Shown here: piece by piece, positions 10,315 to 20,942 of the stretch
How the letters are laid out: each line of letters begins with the position of its first letter
Numbering within the stretch: the stretch's first letter is position 1
NCBI GenBank assembly: GCA_947311845.1
Contig: CAMZMU010000081.1
Coordinates: forward strand, 5,277,473 to 5,341,472
DNA length: 64,000 bases
Origin: Poa pratensis
Lineage: Eukaryota; Streptophyta; Magnoliopsida; Poales; Poaceae
Reading direction: 5' to 3'
Notes under the pieces: generated by a model
What the model was told of the DNA's origin: nothing
What the model saw: the letters and a program-made list of their open reading frames with translations, nothing else
Databases searched by the model: none
Translations under genes and position numbers: made by a program

Positions 10315-11590
10315 TACTTGTCTCGAAGAGTCGGGCATGGACTCATACATCATGCACGTTACATTTTTTGCATCTGTATTTAGAATTCTTATGAAATAGC
10401 ACATGTTGGTTATGTCGAGTGTTTCATCGACTATGAGTTTTTGCTTATGATAGTCAAGGGATATTAGCTTAGCAGGCCCGGCACTCACGACGGATCGGGG
10501 CCAGTTAACTACCATTTGTGGCAAAACCATACTAGCTTTCAATCAAACTCGAGTCCCCGGACTCGAATCTGGAACAAACTGGACAGACTCGAAACGGCCG
10601 TTGAGGTCTTACTGAATCGATCTGCAGTATAATTTTGAATCAACCCAACGCGTCCGTCGGGGATAATTCATCATGTCTGCTGACACGGAAAATTTAAGGA
10701 TAACGCTGCTGGAGCGGTCCTTAGCCCAGCTCGACTGATCGGTGGGTCTTACCTTTGCATTATGCATGCAGCATCCAAGGATCGTCGGATCAACTCGGGA
10801 ATATTTCGAGTACGATTTTGCTTATGAACTGAGTCGAATAATATGCCGACTTACACTTTTGCCATTATTCTATCGGGTGCGCGACAGCGCTCCCGATGGG
10901 AGTAGCCCCCGAGATTGTGCTTTATTGCTTGCAATGGAGGATAATCTCAAAATCTTTTATCCTGCACATTTTAGTCAAAGAAATTTTTTGATACGCTCCC
11001 GATGGGAGTATGATGCTTCAGTCGAGAATCTTTCGACTGGCGTTTATGACCTTTGCTTGAGAACCAATCGAAATTCTTGTGAGAGACCACCCGAAGATAT
11101 CATCGAGTGATTTTTATGCCAGTTGTGAAAGAGGGAACAACGTCAGCAATGACGCATTTTGCGACTGCTATCTCTGACAAGCGGTGGCGTGCTTGGAGAG
11201 GCTTTGATAAGACGTGACCCTGTTTTGTGGGCCCGTTTCTGCAGAGCTGACCAGGGATGACGCCGCGTGGACTTGATTTGACCGTTCTGGCGCGATTTTC
11301 ACGGGCGTGATTATGGTCCTGGATTCCCGTGCGTAGTGGGCGGAGTGGCCGGCGACGGTTGCCCTCCATGGCCACCACGTGTATGGCTAGATTTCGCGCA
11401 GAGCGTATGCATCTGTTTTGACGGTTACGATCATTTTGCGATCTGTGGTAAATAGGGGGGACGGCGCTGGCAGAGTTTTTTACTTGCCATTTGCTCCCTG
11501 CGCCGCCCCTCGTCTCATCTTCTTCCCCGCACTTTGCCCCCATTGTTTCTGCGCCCAAGCTTTTTGCCTCCCACACCCTCCACTGCTGCA
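10315..11590. other. 3' non-coding region of the Tat element / presumed promoter of its antisense gene
   Basis: No domain-bearing frame. Contains a second polypurine-like motif at 10902 and two copies of GCTCCCGATGGGAGTA (about 10888 and 10996). TAAATAGGGGGGACGG at about 11449 lies 140 bp before the antisense ATG and could include a TATA-like site. This is inference from position. Confidence 0.5.
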
Positions 11591-14316
11591 ATGGCGAAAG
11601 GTGGGGGCTCCAAGCGTGGTGCTGCTGCTGCTGCCGCGACCGATGCGGCCAAGGGCAAAAAGACCGTGGCGGGTACATCTGCGTCCACCGCTGCCCTGAA
11701 GAAGAACAGCGGGGATTGGGCGAGGTCCACCATCAAGGACGCCCATTTGCTCAAGCTCCGCGAGCAGGGATATCTGCCACCCGCGGAGCAGCTCGCCGTC
11801 CGCGCTCCGTCGCCCAAGGAGGTATGCCCCGAACCACGCGCCAACGAGCGCGTTTGCTTTGCGGAGTTTGTGTCCAGGGGCTTCTCGCTTCCCCTCCACG
11901 ACTTTGTGCGTGGTCTTCTTTTTGCCTACGGGGTGCAGATCCATGATCTCACCCCGAACGGTGTTATGCATATTGCGTGTTTCATCACGCTGTGCGAGTG
12001 CTTCCTCGGCGTCGCGCCCAGCTGGGCGCTGTGGAAGACAATATTCATGGTGCGACCCAACAGAGGAGGTGGTCGCACCTACCCCGTGGGCGGCTGCGGC
12101 ATCCAGGTGCGCAGCGACACGCGCTATTTCCGCCTGAAGACCGTCGACTCCGCCCAAGGCTGGAGGAAAGGGTGGTTTTATGCGAGTGTCGAGCAAGACG
12201 GAGTCGCCACCTTCTCGACTGCGGCTTACGTCAGGACCAAGGCGTGGGATCACCAGCTCTCAGCCGAAGAAATGGAGGAAGCACGCCCTTTGCTGACTCG
12301 AATCGACGGAATGCTGGACAAGGTTACGGGCCTTCACTTGATCGCCACCTTTGTGAAGAGGCGGGTGTGGCCACTCCGTGCCCGAGCGCACCCCATGTGG
12401 GAGTATGAGGGCGCGGGTGACTCCACTCGGATGAGCCCAGAGGAGCTGTCAAGGAACGAGCTTGTGAATCACGTGCGGCACATCACCAACTTGACGACAG
12501 GCGACAAATGCGACGTCGACTGTCCCATTGAGCCGTATGGGGCGGAAAACCCTTTGCCTGAGGTATGTCTGCATTTTAAGAGTTTGCCACTCGTATGCTA
12601 TGTGTTTGTTCGATTTTGCTTCTGACTTTGCAATTTGCGATGTATGCGATGCAGGACCACTCGACTGCCACCTCTCTGCCCCCTCTGCCAGAAAATGGTG
12701 AGACTGAAGAAACTCAGGTGCAGGTGGTGGACCCGAAAAGGGATCAGTCGCCCCTCCCTTCTGCCACCACGTCGCATGCGGAGGAGGTCGAGGAGGACGC
12801 AGCGGAAGAGGTCCAATCTGAGGAAAAGGCCACCGCTGACCAAGAAGTCGACACCGCACCACCGAAGCGACGTCGACTGGCCAAGAAGGCGCCTTCTGCT
12901 GTGAGTTCACCCGCGAGGGGGCAGGGCTTGGAGGATGACGAGGAATCAGGCTCACCACCTGTTTTCCAAGCCGCTCCTTTGCGTGCGTGCTCAACAAGCT
13001 CAACTATTCCTCTTCAGTCGAGTGGTACCCCAGCCTTTGGGGGACCAATTTTTGGCGACTCCGAAGATGAGGAAGATGAGGAGCACAGGTATGTGTTTTT
13101 TGAGTATGATATGAGAATTTTGTGCTGTCACATATTTGTGCTGACCGTCTTTTTGCTTTGTTGTGTTGCTCACAGCGCTGAAAACAATCAGCCTGGGACT
13201 CCTCCAGTCGAGAATGTTCCAACCCTGGAGCACTCGAATTCTGCACCGACTGGAAACGAGACTGTCCAGCCAATGGCCACTGATGCTGTCACTGAAACGG
13301 CCAAGGTGACAGCCCCAGAGGTCGGGACATCAGTCGCGACTTCTGAACCGTGGATGAACCACGTAAGTACCTTTTTGCCTGACCCGTTTAACTTGGGACT
13401 GTGAGAGTTAGAAATTTTGCTGAATTCGTGTGCTTGCAGCCCTTCTACCATAACTTGGCAGATTCCGCCAAGGCTTATGTCCAGGTGGAGCAGGAGAGGG
13501 ATACCATGCGCGCCGAGCTAGAGCGGCTCAGTCGTGAGTTCTCCCTTTTGCTGTTGTTTGCTGAATTTCTTTTTGCAATGCCTGATTTTGCCGAGTATTG
13601 AATGTACGTGATTTTGCTGGACCAGGCGAGAAGAAGGAGCTGGAGGAAGCACTCGCCGCGCAGCGCGAAGAGTCGAAGAAAGAGCTGGCTGCCGCCACCA
13701 ACTCAGCCGCTGCACGCGAGCGAGGATATGCTGACCAGCTCGCGGCACTCGCGCAGGCCATGGGAGGTGAGTAATCTTTTCTTCTTTTGATATGACGATA
13801 TAACTGTCGAGTGTCATGAAATGACTTTTGCCTTTTTTGAATTGTGCAGAAGCTGTTGGCGCACCGGCCTCTGCGGACGTGGCGAGTGACGATCTTTCGC
13901 TGGAACAGGCTGTGGGCGGCTTAAGCGCCATATGCAACCAGGCGAAAGACGCCCTCGCCAAATCGACGAGCACACTTGGCGCCGTGTACGGGGTGGTGTT
14001 CCCAACTGGCGTGGTGCCATCGACTGCGGACGGCTTCGCCGACGTGTTTGGCCCCGGGACGTCCACCATGGCGGATTTCGCTCGCGCCAACACGGTACGC
14101 GGATCCGAGTCCACCATCAAGCTTCTTATGGGACATGGGATAGATTGCGACTACGAGGCAGCACTGTCTGCGTTCCCTCGGAAGCCAGATGGGAAGCCCA
14201 TTTCTCTGAAGGGGGTGAGCGGAGCCGCCGCGCGACTGGCCGAGGTTTTTATGACCACCATGGAGCGCCGGGCAGTCGAGACTGCCACTCGTCTGCTTAG
14301 GAAATCGAATTCTTAG
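11591..14316 (+). CDS. Antisense spliced gene of the Tat element ('putative gypsy type transposon' family protein, about 764 aa)
   Basis: Six exons keep one open frame: 11591-12562, 12655-13088, 13176-13362, 13440-13533, 13626-13766 and 13850-14316 (TAG stop just within). Every intron is GT-AG (for example GAG|GTATGT and GATGCAG|GAC), and phases fit exactly, giving 2295 nt. The start MAKGGGSKRG is followed by Ala/Lys low complexity; residues ~35-320 resemble the domain called 'Putative gypsy type transposon' (PF04195), known from antisense ORFs of grass Tat elements. Then come an acidic Glu/Asp region, a basic PPKRRRLAKK nuclear-localisation-like patch, and a coiled-coil stretch in exons 4-5. 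It runs opposite to gag-pol. Its function is unknown; intact exons beside broken pol genes suggest it may still be expressed. No catalytic motif is visible. Confidence 0.82.
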
Positions 14317-14490
14317 GTTTAGGGTAGCTGTACCCTTTTGTTTTTTATGCCTTGTAATGATACCTTCTGAACTGCGCGAGTCTGCGCTTTGTTTGTGCTA
14401 CCTTGTTTATGCAAATAGTCTTTTGCTAATGTCTTTCACTCGAGGAGTTGTATGCTTATGACCTGAGTTTTTGCTTCTGACACAAACTTT

Positions 14491-15337
14491 GTGTTTGTGA
14501 TTATGCTCTTTGAACAGTCACGAGAACCTGCTACTGCGACTAGTTCCTCGCAGGCTCCAATCACCACCCGATCCCAGGGTCAGGTGGTAAATGATGCCAA
14601 GGTGATGGAGTTTATGAAGGCCAAATTTGTGAGAATGGAGCAAGATCTGAAGGACGCCCAGGCTGAGCTGAATCGATTGAGGGCGAGACCCGCGCTGTCC
14701 ACCCAACGCGAGGATTATGTGCTTGGGGAGATGGATCTTGTGAACAGGCAACTCGAGTGTAAGTTCGAGTCTTGCTCTGTTTACAAGCTTTTTGCGTAGC
14801 TTTTGTCCTTTTGATCTGACTGGTGCGCCCGTGTTTGTAGGCTTTGTCGACAACTTCCAGGCTGAAAAGATTCGCGTGGAAGAGCGTCTGGATAGCGTGG
14901 TTGACGACCCTACGACTGGGCGTCAACACTTTTGGCTTCATAGGTACCATGCCCGCATACTCGCCACCCTGAAGGATCGCGTCTGGCGAAGTGCAGAACT
15001 GCTGGAGTTATGCCGGGCAGCGTTTATTCGCCTGAACGAGACTCTTTTTCCTGCGGGGCCACAACCACAAGGGATCCGTGCTTTGTTGAACATCTTCCGT
15101 CAAACAAATCCCATTCGAGAGTTGCTGTCTCAGAGACTTGTGATTGGAGCCAACGCTGCAATGGCGTATATGCGTAGTCGAAGACCAACTTTGGTGTTGC
15201 GGCCACCCGCAACCGGAGTGACCCTGGACCAGGGAGATCTAGACGACACCATTAGTGCTGCGGAGACGCTGATTGAGCGCACTCACGCCCAGCTTTGTGG
15301 CCCGGAGCTGCCCATAAAGGACGAGCCCGAGGAGTAG
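14491..15337 (+). CDS. Second antisense ORF of the Tat element, one intron
   Basis: Reads from about 14491 (or from the AG acceptor at about 14519, if it is a downstream exon of the preceding gene) to 14758, then a GT-AG intron 14759-14840 (GAGT|GTAAGT...TTTGTAG|GC), then 14841-15337 ending at a stop after KDEPEE. The frame is continuous across the intron. The first part is Gln/Ser-rich with a heptad-like coiled-coil (KFVRMEQDLKDAQAELNRLR); the second part is helical and rich in Leu/Arg. No known domain is recognised. It could be an alternative 3' portion of the 11591-14316 gene. The start is uncertain. Confidence 0.6.
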
Positions 15338-15402
15338 AGTAGATTGCGAGTGCAATGTCGACTCTTTGTATATGAATATTTGATTGTACATCTTGATTTT
15401 TT

Positions 15403-15632
15403 GCCCAGCCCCCGAGCCATTTGAGTGGGGTTTATGAGGTATGTGTTGATTGTGAAGCAACAATTGTGCAGCCCCCGAGTATTCGAGTGCGACTGCATAG
15501 TTTTTGTTGTCTTCGTTGGATCCTTGTTACGCAGCCCCCGAGCATTCGGGTGCGGCTAAGGCATTGTGTTTCTGCAAGAGCGAGAGCTCATTTGATCGAT
15601 AACACAGCCCCCGAGGGTTTCGGGTGCGGTTA
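15403..15632 (-). repeat. Four ~65-bp repeats of a polypurine-tract-like motif
   Basis: CAGCCCCCGAG occurs at about 15407, 15470, 15533 and 15605, each followed after a few bases by a TTTGAG/TTCGAGTG/TTCGGGTG-like phrase and GCG(A/G)CT or GCGGTT. In minus sense the core CTCGGGGGCTG is nearly the polypurine tract at 10303. Confidence 0.8.
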
Positions 15633-15828
15633 AGGTATGAATTATGCGGGTAGTAACCACAAAGAAGTCGAAGGAACATTGATTTTATTCCTCTTTTGAA
15701 TGTTAGGCTGCAGGCCGCCTCATTAAAAACCTTCCAGTCCCCTTAGGTACCCTGGTAAGGAAAAGAGCGCGTCTGAAACCTGCAGCCATCCGACATATAG
15801 CCTATTACATTGTATGACTGTGAGCACT

Positions 15829-17085
15829 TTATGCGTAGAAACGGCGCAGGTGCGCAACGTTCCAGGGATTATGAGAAAGTTCGCCTGTCTTCGCGTGCTT
15901 CAGTCGATATGCGCCTCCACCAAGGACCTCCGTGATGATGAAGGGACCCTCCCATGGGGAAGCGAGCTTGTGCACCTTCTTTTGCTTCAGTCGAAGAACC
16001 AGGTCGCCAACGACGAAGGACCTGGTGCGCAGTCGACGGCTGTGGTAGTTGCGAAGGTCCTGCTGGTAAACAGCTGTGCGGGCCAAGGCCGTGTCGCGCG
16101 CCTCATCGAGCAAGTCGACTGCGTCTTCGAGTGCTTCTTCCGCGTCTTCTTCATTGTATGCTTCAACTCGTGGCGCATTGAACCTTACATCTGATGGCAG
16201 AATTGCCTCTGCACCGTAGACCATGAAGAATGGGGTGAACTGCGTAGAAGTGTTGGGAGTTGTGCGTAGGCTCCATAGCACAGATGGTAGTTCTTCGACC
16301 CAAGCACCCGCAGCTCTTTTGAGTGGCACCAGGAGGCGCTTCTTGATCCCACTCGTCACAAGTCCGTTGGCCTTTTCGACTTGGCCATTGGATTGTGGAT
16401 GTGCCACGGATGCGTAGTTGAGCGTAATGTCTTGCTCTTTGCAAAAAGTTTTGAATCCTCAGCCGTGAAGTTTGTGCCATTATCAGTGATGATACTGTTT
16501 GGGACACCGAATCGGTATATGATGCTCTTTATGAAGTTGACTGCCGTAGTAGCAGTCGAATTTGTGATGGGGACCGCCTCGATCCACTTTGTGAACTTGT
16601 CGACTGCCACCAGTAGGTGAGTATGCCCGCCATGCGATGACTTTTTGAGTGGCCCAACCATATCGAGCCCCCATTGGGCGAAAGGCCAGGCCAGCGGTAT
16701 GGTCTTCAACGCCGATGCGGGTGCGTGCGGCTTTGTTGCGAATTTCTGGCAGCCGACGCACCTTTTGACTATGTCCTCCGCGTCTTGAGTGCTGTAGGCC
16801 AGTAAAACCCTGCTCGAAAGGCTTTGGCTACGAGTGATCGACTGCTGGCGTGATGCCCACAGGTACCTGCATGAATGTCTCGAAGTATGGCTTGGCCATC
16901 TTCGAATGCGATGCATCTTTGGAACATACCTGATATGCTGCGCTTGTATAACTCGCCGTTAATGACGGTGTATGCTTTTGATCTTCGAGTCACGCGCCGG
17001 GACTCGGTTATGTCATCTGGTAGCTCGCCACGGAGTATGTAAGCCAGAAAAGGTTGAGTCCAAGTTGGCTCAATGAGAGTACCTC
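15829..17085 (-). pseudogene. Integrase region of the Tat element, frameshifted
   Basis: Three minus-strand frames together make an integrase. 16993-16769 has the first half of the HHCC zinc domain (DIHAGTCGHHASS); 16798-16356 has the CVGC half and the catalytic core with the first Asp (WGLDMVGPL) and the second (IITDNGTNF); 16407-15829 has the catalytic Glu region (PQSNGQVEKANG) and the C-terminal GDLVLR...WEGPF chromatin/LTR-binding part, ending RRFYA. Frame changes lie near 17085, 16795 and 16465, each explainable by a 1-2 nt indel. The enzyme would splice retrotransposon cDNA into the genome, but this copy cannot encode it. Confidence 0.9.
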
Positions 17086-19032
17086 GACTGGGGGGTCCTC
17101 TGTGCTAGGCGCTTTGCTTTTGGCTGGCGTAGTCGACGGAGGAGGCTCTCGTTTCTCCTTGATAGATCTGTGTTCGATGCGCTCGAGGAAGACACCAGGT
17201 GGAATTTGTGCGCCAGTTGAGCCAAGATTGGCTAGCATGTCTGCTTCTTCGTTACTTTCCCTTCCTATGTGCCTCAACTCACAGCCATCGAAGCTGCCCT
17301 CCAGTGTGTTGTACAGGTCGCGATAAGCGATCATGTTGTCCGCGATTGCGTCGCAGGCCTTCATTGTTTGCTGCACCACGAGATTGGAGTCGCCGTAGAT
17401 CATCAATCGAGTGCACCCAAGTGCTTTTGCCATCCGCATGCCATGGATCAGAGCCTCGTATTCAGCCTCGTTATTGGAGGGTAGTTTGAATCCCATCTGC
17501 AAAACATAACGTAGCTTGTCCCCTTTTGGTGATATGAGGATGACGCCTGCGCCTGCGCCTTCGTGTTTCTTGGACCCATCGAAGTACATGGTCCAGGAAT
17601 TGGACACGTCTGGTGCTCCAGGTAATTGGGCCTCTATCCACTCGGTTGTGAAGTCGGGTAGGACTTGTGCTTTGATAGCCTTCGGGTGCTCGTACTTGAT
17701 GTCTCTTGGAGCCAGCTCGATGAGCCATTTTGCGACTCGACCCGTTGCATTGGGGTTTGTGAGGATATCACCGATTGCTGAGTTACTTACCACGGTGATC
17801 GGGTGCTCGGTGAAGTAGTGTGTCAACTTCCTTGAGGACATGAATACAGCGTATGCCAGCTTTTGATAGTGCGGGTACCGCTGTTTTGATATGGAGAGAA
17901 CCTCGCTCAGGTAGTAGACTGGACGTTGTATGCTTTGGATGTGCCCCTCCTCCATGCGTTCGACTACCAGTACGGTGCTCACCACCCTGTTTGTAGCCGA
18001 GACATACAGGTAGAGTGGTTCCCGTTCCTTAGGTGCGACGAGGATCGGAGGGCTTGTGAGGATCCGCTTGAGATCTGTGAAGGCTGCTTCAGCTTCTGGC
18101 GTCCACTCGAACTTGTCCGCCTTCTTCATCAGTCGATAGAATGGTAGAGCCTTTTCACCCAGTTTGCTGATGAATCGACTGAGCGCTGCTACTCGTCCTG
18201 CTAGTTTCTGCACATCGTGAAGCTTTGAAGGCCTTTGCATTGTGAGGATGGCCTGTATTTTCTCCGGGTCTGCTTCGATTCCACGGGCAGAGACTAGGTA
18301 CCCTAGGAGCTGCCCGGCTGGAACGCCGAACGTGCACTTCTTAGGATTGAGCTTGATATGGAAGCGTTTGAGGTTTGCGAACGTCTCCCTCAAATCGTCG
18401 AGTAGTGTGTGTTCTTCCCTTGTGGTAATGACAATGTCATCCACGTAGACCTGGACGTTGCGTCCGATTTGCTTTTTGAGGCAGTCCTGCATCATGCGCT
18501 GGTATGTTGCACCCGCGTTTTTGAGCCCAAAGGGCATAGTTGTGTAGCAGTAGACCCCGAGTGGGGTTATGAACGCCGTTTTTTCTTCGTCTTCTTGCTT
18601 CATCCTTATCTGGTGATAACCTGAGTAAGCATCCAGAAAGGAGAGTCGTGCGCATCCGGCGGTGGAGTCGACGATCTGGTCGATTCGGGGTAGCGGGAAG
18701 TGATCCTTTGGACAGCACTTGTTCAGCGCTGTGAAGTCCACGCACATCCGAAGGATGTCTGTATGCTTCTTCTCTACGAGTACGGGGTTGGCCACCCATT
18801 GTGATTTCTTGATTTCCCTAATGAATCCTGCTGCGAGTAACCGGTCGACTTCAGATTCGACTGCGGTTCGCTTTGGGCCGGAGATTCGACGCATCGTTTG
18901 CTTGACTGGCTTTGCATCTGGAAACAATTGGAGAGAGTGCTCGGCGAATTCCCTGGGAATACCTGGCATGTCGGCTGGACACCACGCAAATATTTCCCAG
19001 TTCTCACGGAGGAATTCGACGAGCGCGCCTTC
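17008..19032 (-). pseudogene. Reverse transcriptase, RNase H and archaeal-type RNase H of the Tat element
   Basis: One long frame (653 aa from the first ATG at 18969) opens right after an in-frame TAG at 19033-19035 that separates it from the protease. Order: RT palm and fingers (LSFLDAYSGYHQI, about residue 110; active site YVDDIV, about 175), connection, classical RNase H (LYLYVSATNRVVS, with no catalytic Asp at the usual position), then a second RNase H with intact-looking catalytic residues (YFDGSKKHEGAGAG, NNEAEYEAL, IYGDSNLVVQQ). A duplicated archaeal-type RNase H is known for Tat elements. The C-terminus leaves the integrase frame through a small insertion near 17085. Confidence 0.93.
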
Positions 19033-19735
19033 CTATGCGATAGGCAGGCTCGAAGATACGTTGACTGTCTTGGACGGATCGGTCGGGTGCACCTGATGCG
19101 ACCTTGTGTCATTTGTAGCATTGAAGGATCTGTCGACTGCCAACTTCTTATGCTCCGGAAGGAGTGTGCGGTCGTTGGAAATCGCCAGGTCGGCGAGTGA
19201 TTCTTCCACCCCGAACATCTCGGAGATTTTGCTGAACTCGCGGTCGCAAGCATCGGACCTTTGAAAGTTTCCACGGACAGTGATGACTCCCTTTGGTCCT
19301 GGCATCTTCAGCGTGAGGTACGCGTAGTGTGGCACCGCCATGAATCGAGCAAACGTCGGGCGACCAAGAATAGCATGGTATTGTGATTTCCAGTCGACGA
19401 CCTCGAACTCAATCGACTCTGTCCTGAAGTGGCTTTTGTCCCCGAACGTAACGTCGAGTTGTATGGTGCCTTCTGGGCTAATTGCTTTGCCAGGAACGAT
19501 ACCGTGGAAGGTATTTGAAGATTTTGGGAGGTTTTCGACTGACCTGTTCATTTTGCGGAGCGTGTCCGCGAAGATGATGTTTATGCCGCTGCCTCCATCC
19601 ATGAAGACCTTGGTCATGGCGTAGCCTCCTATTTGCGCGTCGAGTACCAGAGCCGCGTGCCCTGGTCGAACTACAGCTGGGGGATGATCCTCTCGACTGA
19701 AGCTTATGATGGTTTCCGATCCCTTCAGAAATTCG
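19033..19735 (-). pseudogene. Aspartic protease of the Tat element
   Basis: The frame (ATG at 19617) contains the retropepsin signature VFMDGGSGINIIF and downstream HAILGRPTFARF, typical of Gypsy proteases that process Gag-Pol. It joins gag by a frame change near 19727 and ends at an in-frame TAG (19033) directly before the RT frame. Without readthrough or repair the polyprotein would stop here. Confidence 0.9.
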
Positions 19736-20942
19736 GCACGGCAGGAGGTGCCATGACAGCCATGTTCACCTGTCGAGTGATTAGCTTTTGCTGCCTGTTG
19801 GAGGGGCGACCCTTTTGTATCATGTACATCTGCCCGTGGGGCTGTGGATATTGATCATCTTCCGCCCGTAGTACGGGTTGTATGGCACCTGCGAGGTTTG
19901 CGCCTGGAGCAGGCTGTGGTGGTGGTTGCGGTGGCGGCTGTGGCGCCATGAGAGCGGGCACAGCGTTCGGCTGTGGTGCGGGTGCAGGCGTGGGCTGAGC
20001 AGGTGCTGGGCCGTACCTTTTGAGTCGTATCATGTAGTCAGTCGCCATTTGGTCGAATTCCCTGCAGTTCCTTAGGGTGTGATTGGAGCGTAGTTTTCCG
20101 TCGTCCCCCTTGAAGAGGTGGAATCTGCACCAGTCGTCCATCTTTTCCTCGAATGACCGCTCGGGTTTTGCGTCGCTGCGTTTGCGCCATTCTTGCCTTT
20201 TGTAGCTGTCGCTCCGCTGCTCGCGATCTCGACTGTCCCGTCGATCATCCGAGCGTCGATTGCTTCTATCTTGGTCTCCCGGGTTGTGTGTATCCAGCCG
20301 CCATGAACTCGGGTCTGTTATCGTCGTAAGGACGTTTGGAACGTTTGCGCCTGCGATCTTCTCTGTATGAATCTCTGCGGCCTCGACTGCCGCTTTCGTA
20401 GTTGTCGCGTGGTGGGGAAGCACGGGATCTGCGTACAGAATCCTCTCCATCTGCCCACTCAGTCGCAACTTTGATGAGGTCAGCCAGGGAGGTTGGCTTT
20501 TCACGACCAGTGCCTCTTTGAAGTCCTTCCTGGCGAGACCTTGTATGAAGGCATCCATGGCCCTGTCTTCTGACACTTTGCCAACCGAATTGCGTATTTC
20601 GGTCCACCGCCGTATGTATGATCTCAACGACTCGTCTGATCGTTGAGTGCATGCCCTTAATTCTTCGAATGTCTTCGGGCGCTCACATAGAGGCTCGAAG
20701 TTTTTGATGAAGTCTCTGCGGAAATCGTCCCACGAGTCGTATGATGATGGAGGGAGTGCCTTGAGCCAGTCGCGGGCAGTTCCTTCGAGCATGAGTCGTA
20801 TGTACTGCATCGCCGTGGTGTTCGTGCCACGCTGGCATGCCACGGCGAGTCTGTAATCTTCTAGCCACCCGGAAGGTTCTTGGCGACCGTTGTACTTGGG
20901 TTGTTCGCCTGTCAACTTGAACCTTTGGGCATCCGCGTCCAC
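19725..20942 (-). pseudogene. Gag core of the Tat element (capsid domain)
   Basis: The frame opens at about 20942 (GTG, not ATG) and ends VPNF-stop at 19725. It contains the retrotransposon Gag domain (PF03732-like): DWLKALPPSSYDSWDDFRRD, SYIRRWTEIRN and DAFIQGL. A Lys/Arg/Asp-rich linker follows, then a short C-containing stretch (DDWCRFHLFKGDDGKLRSNH) and a proline-rich tail. Upstream it overlaps another gag frame by 31 nt, so at least one frame change is needed to join them. Confidence 0.88.
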
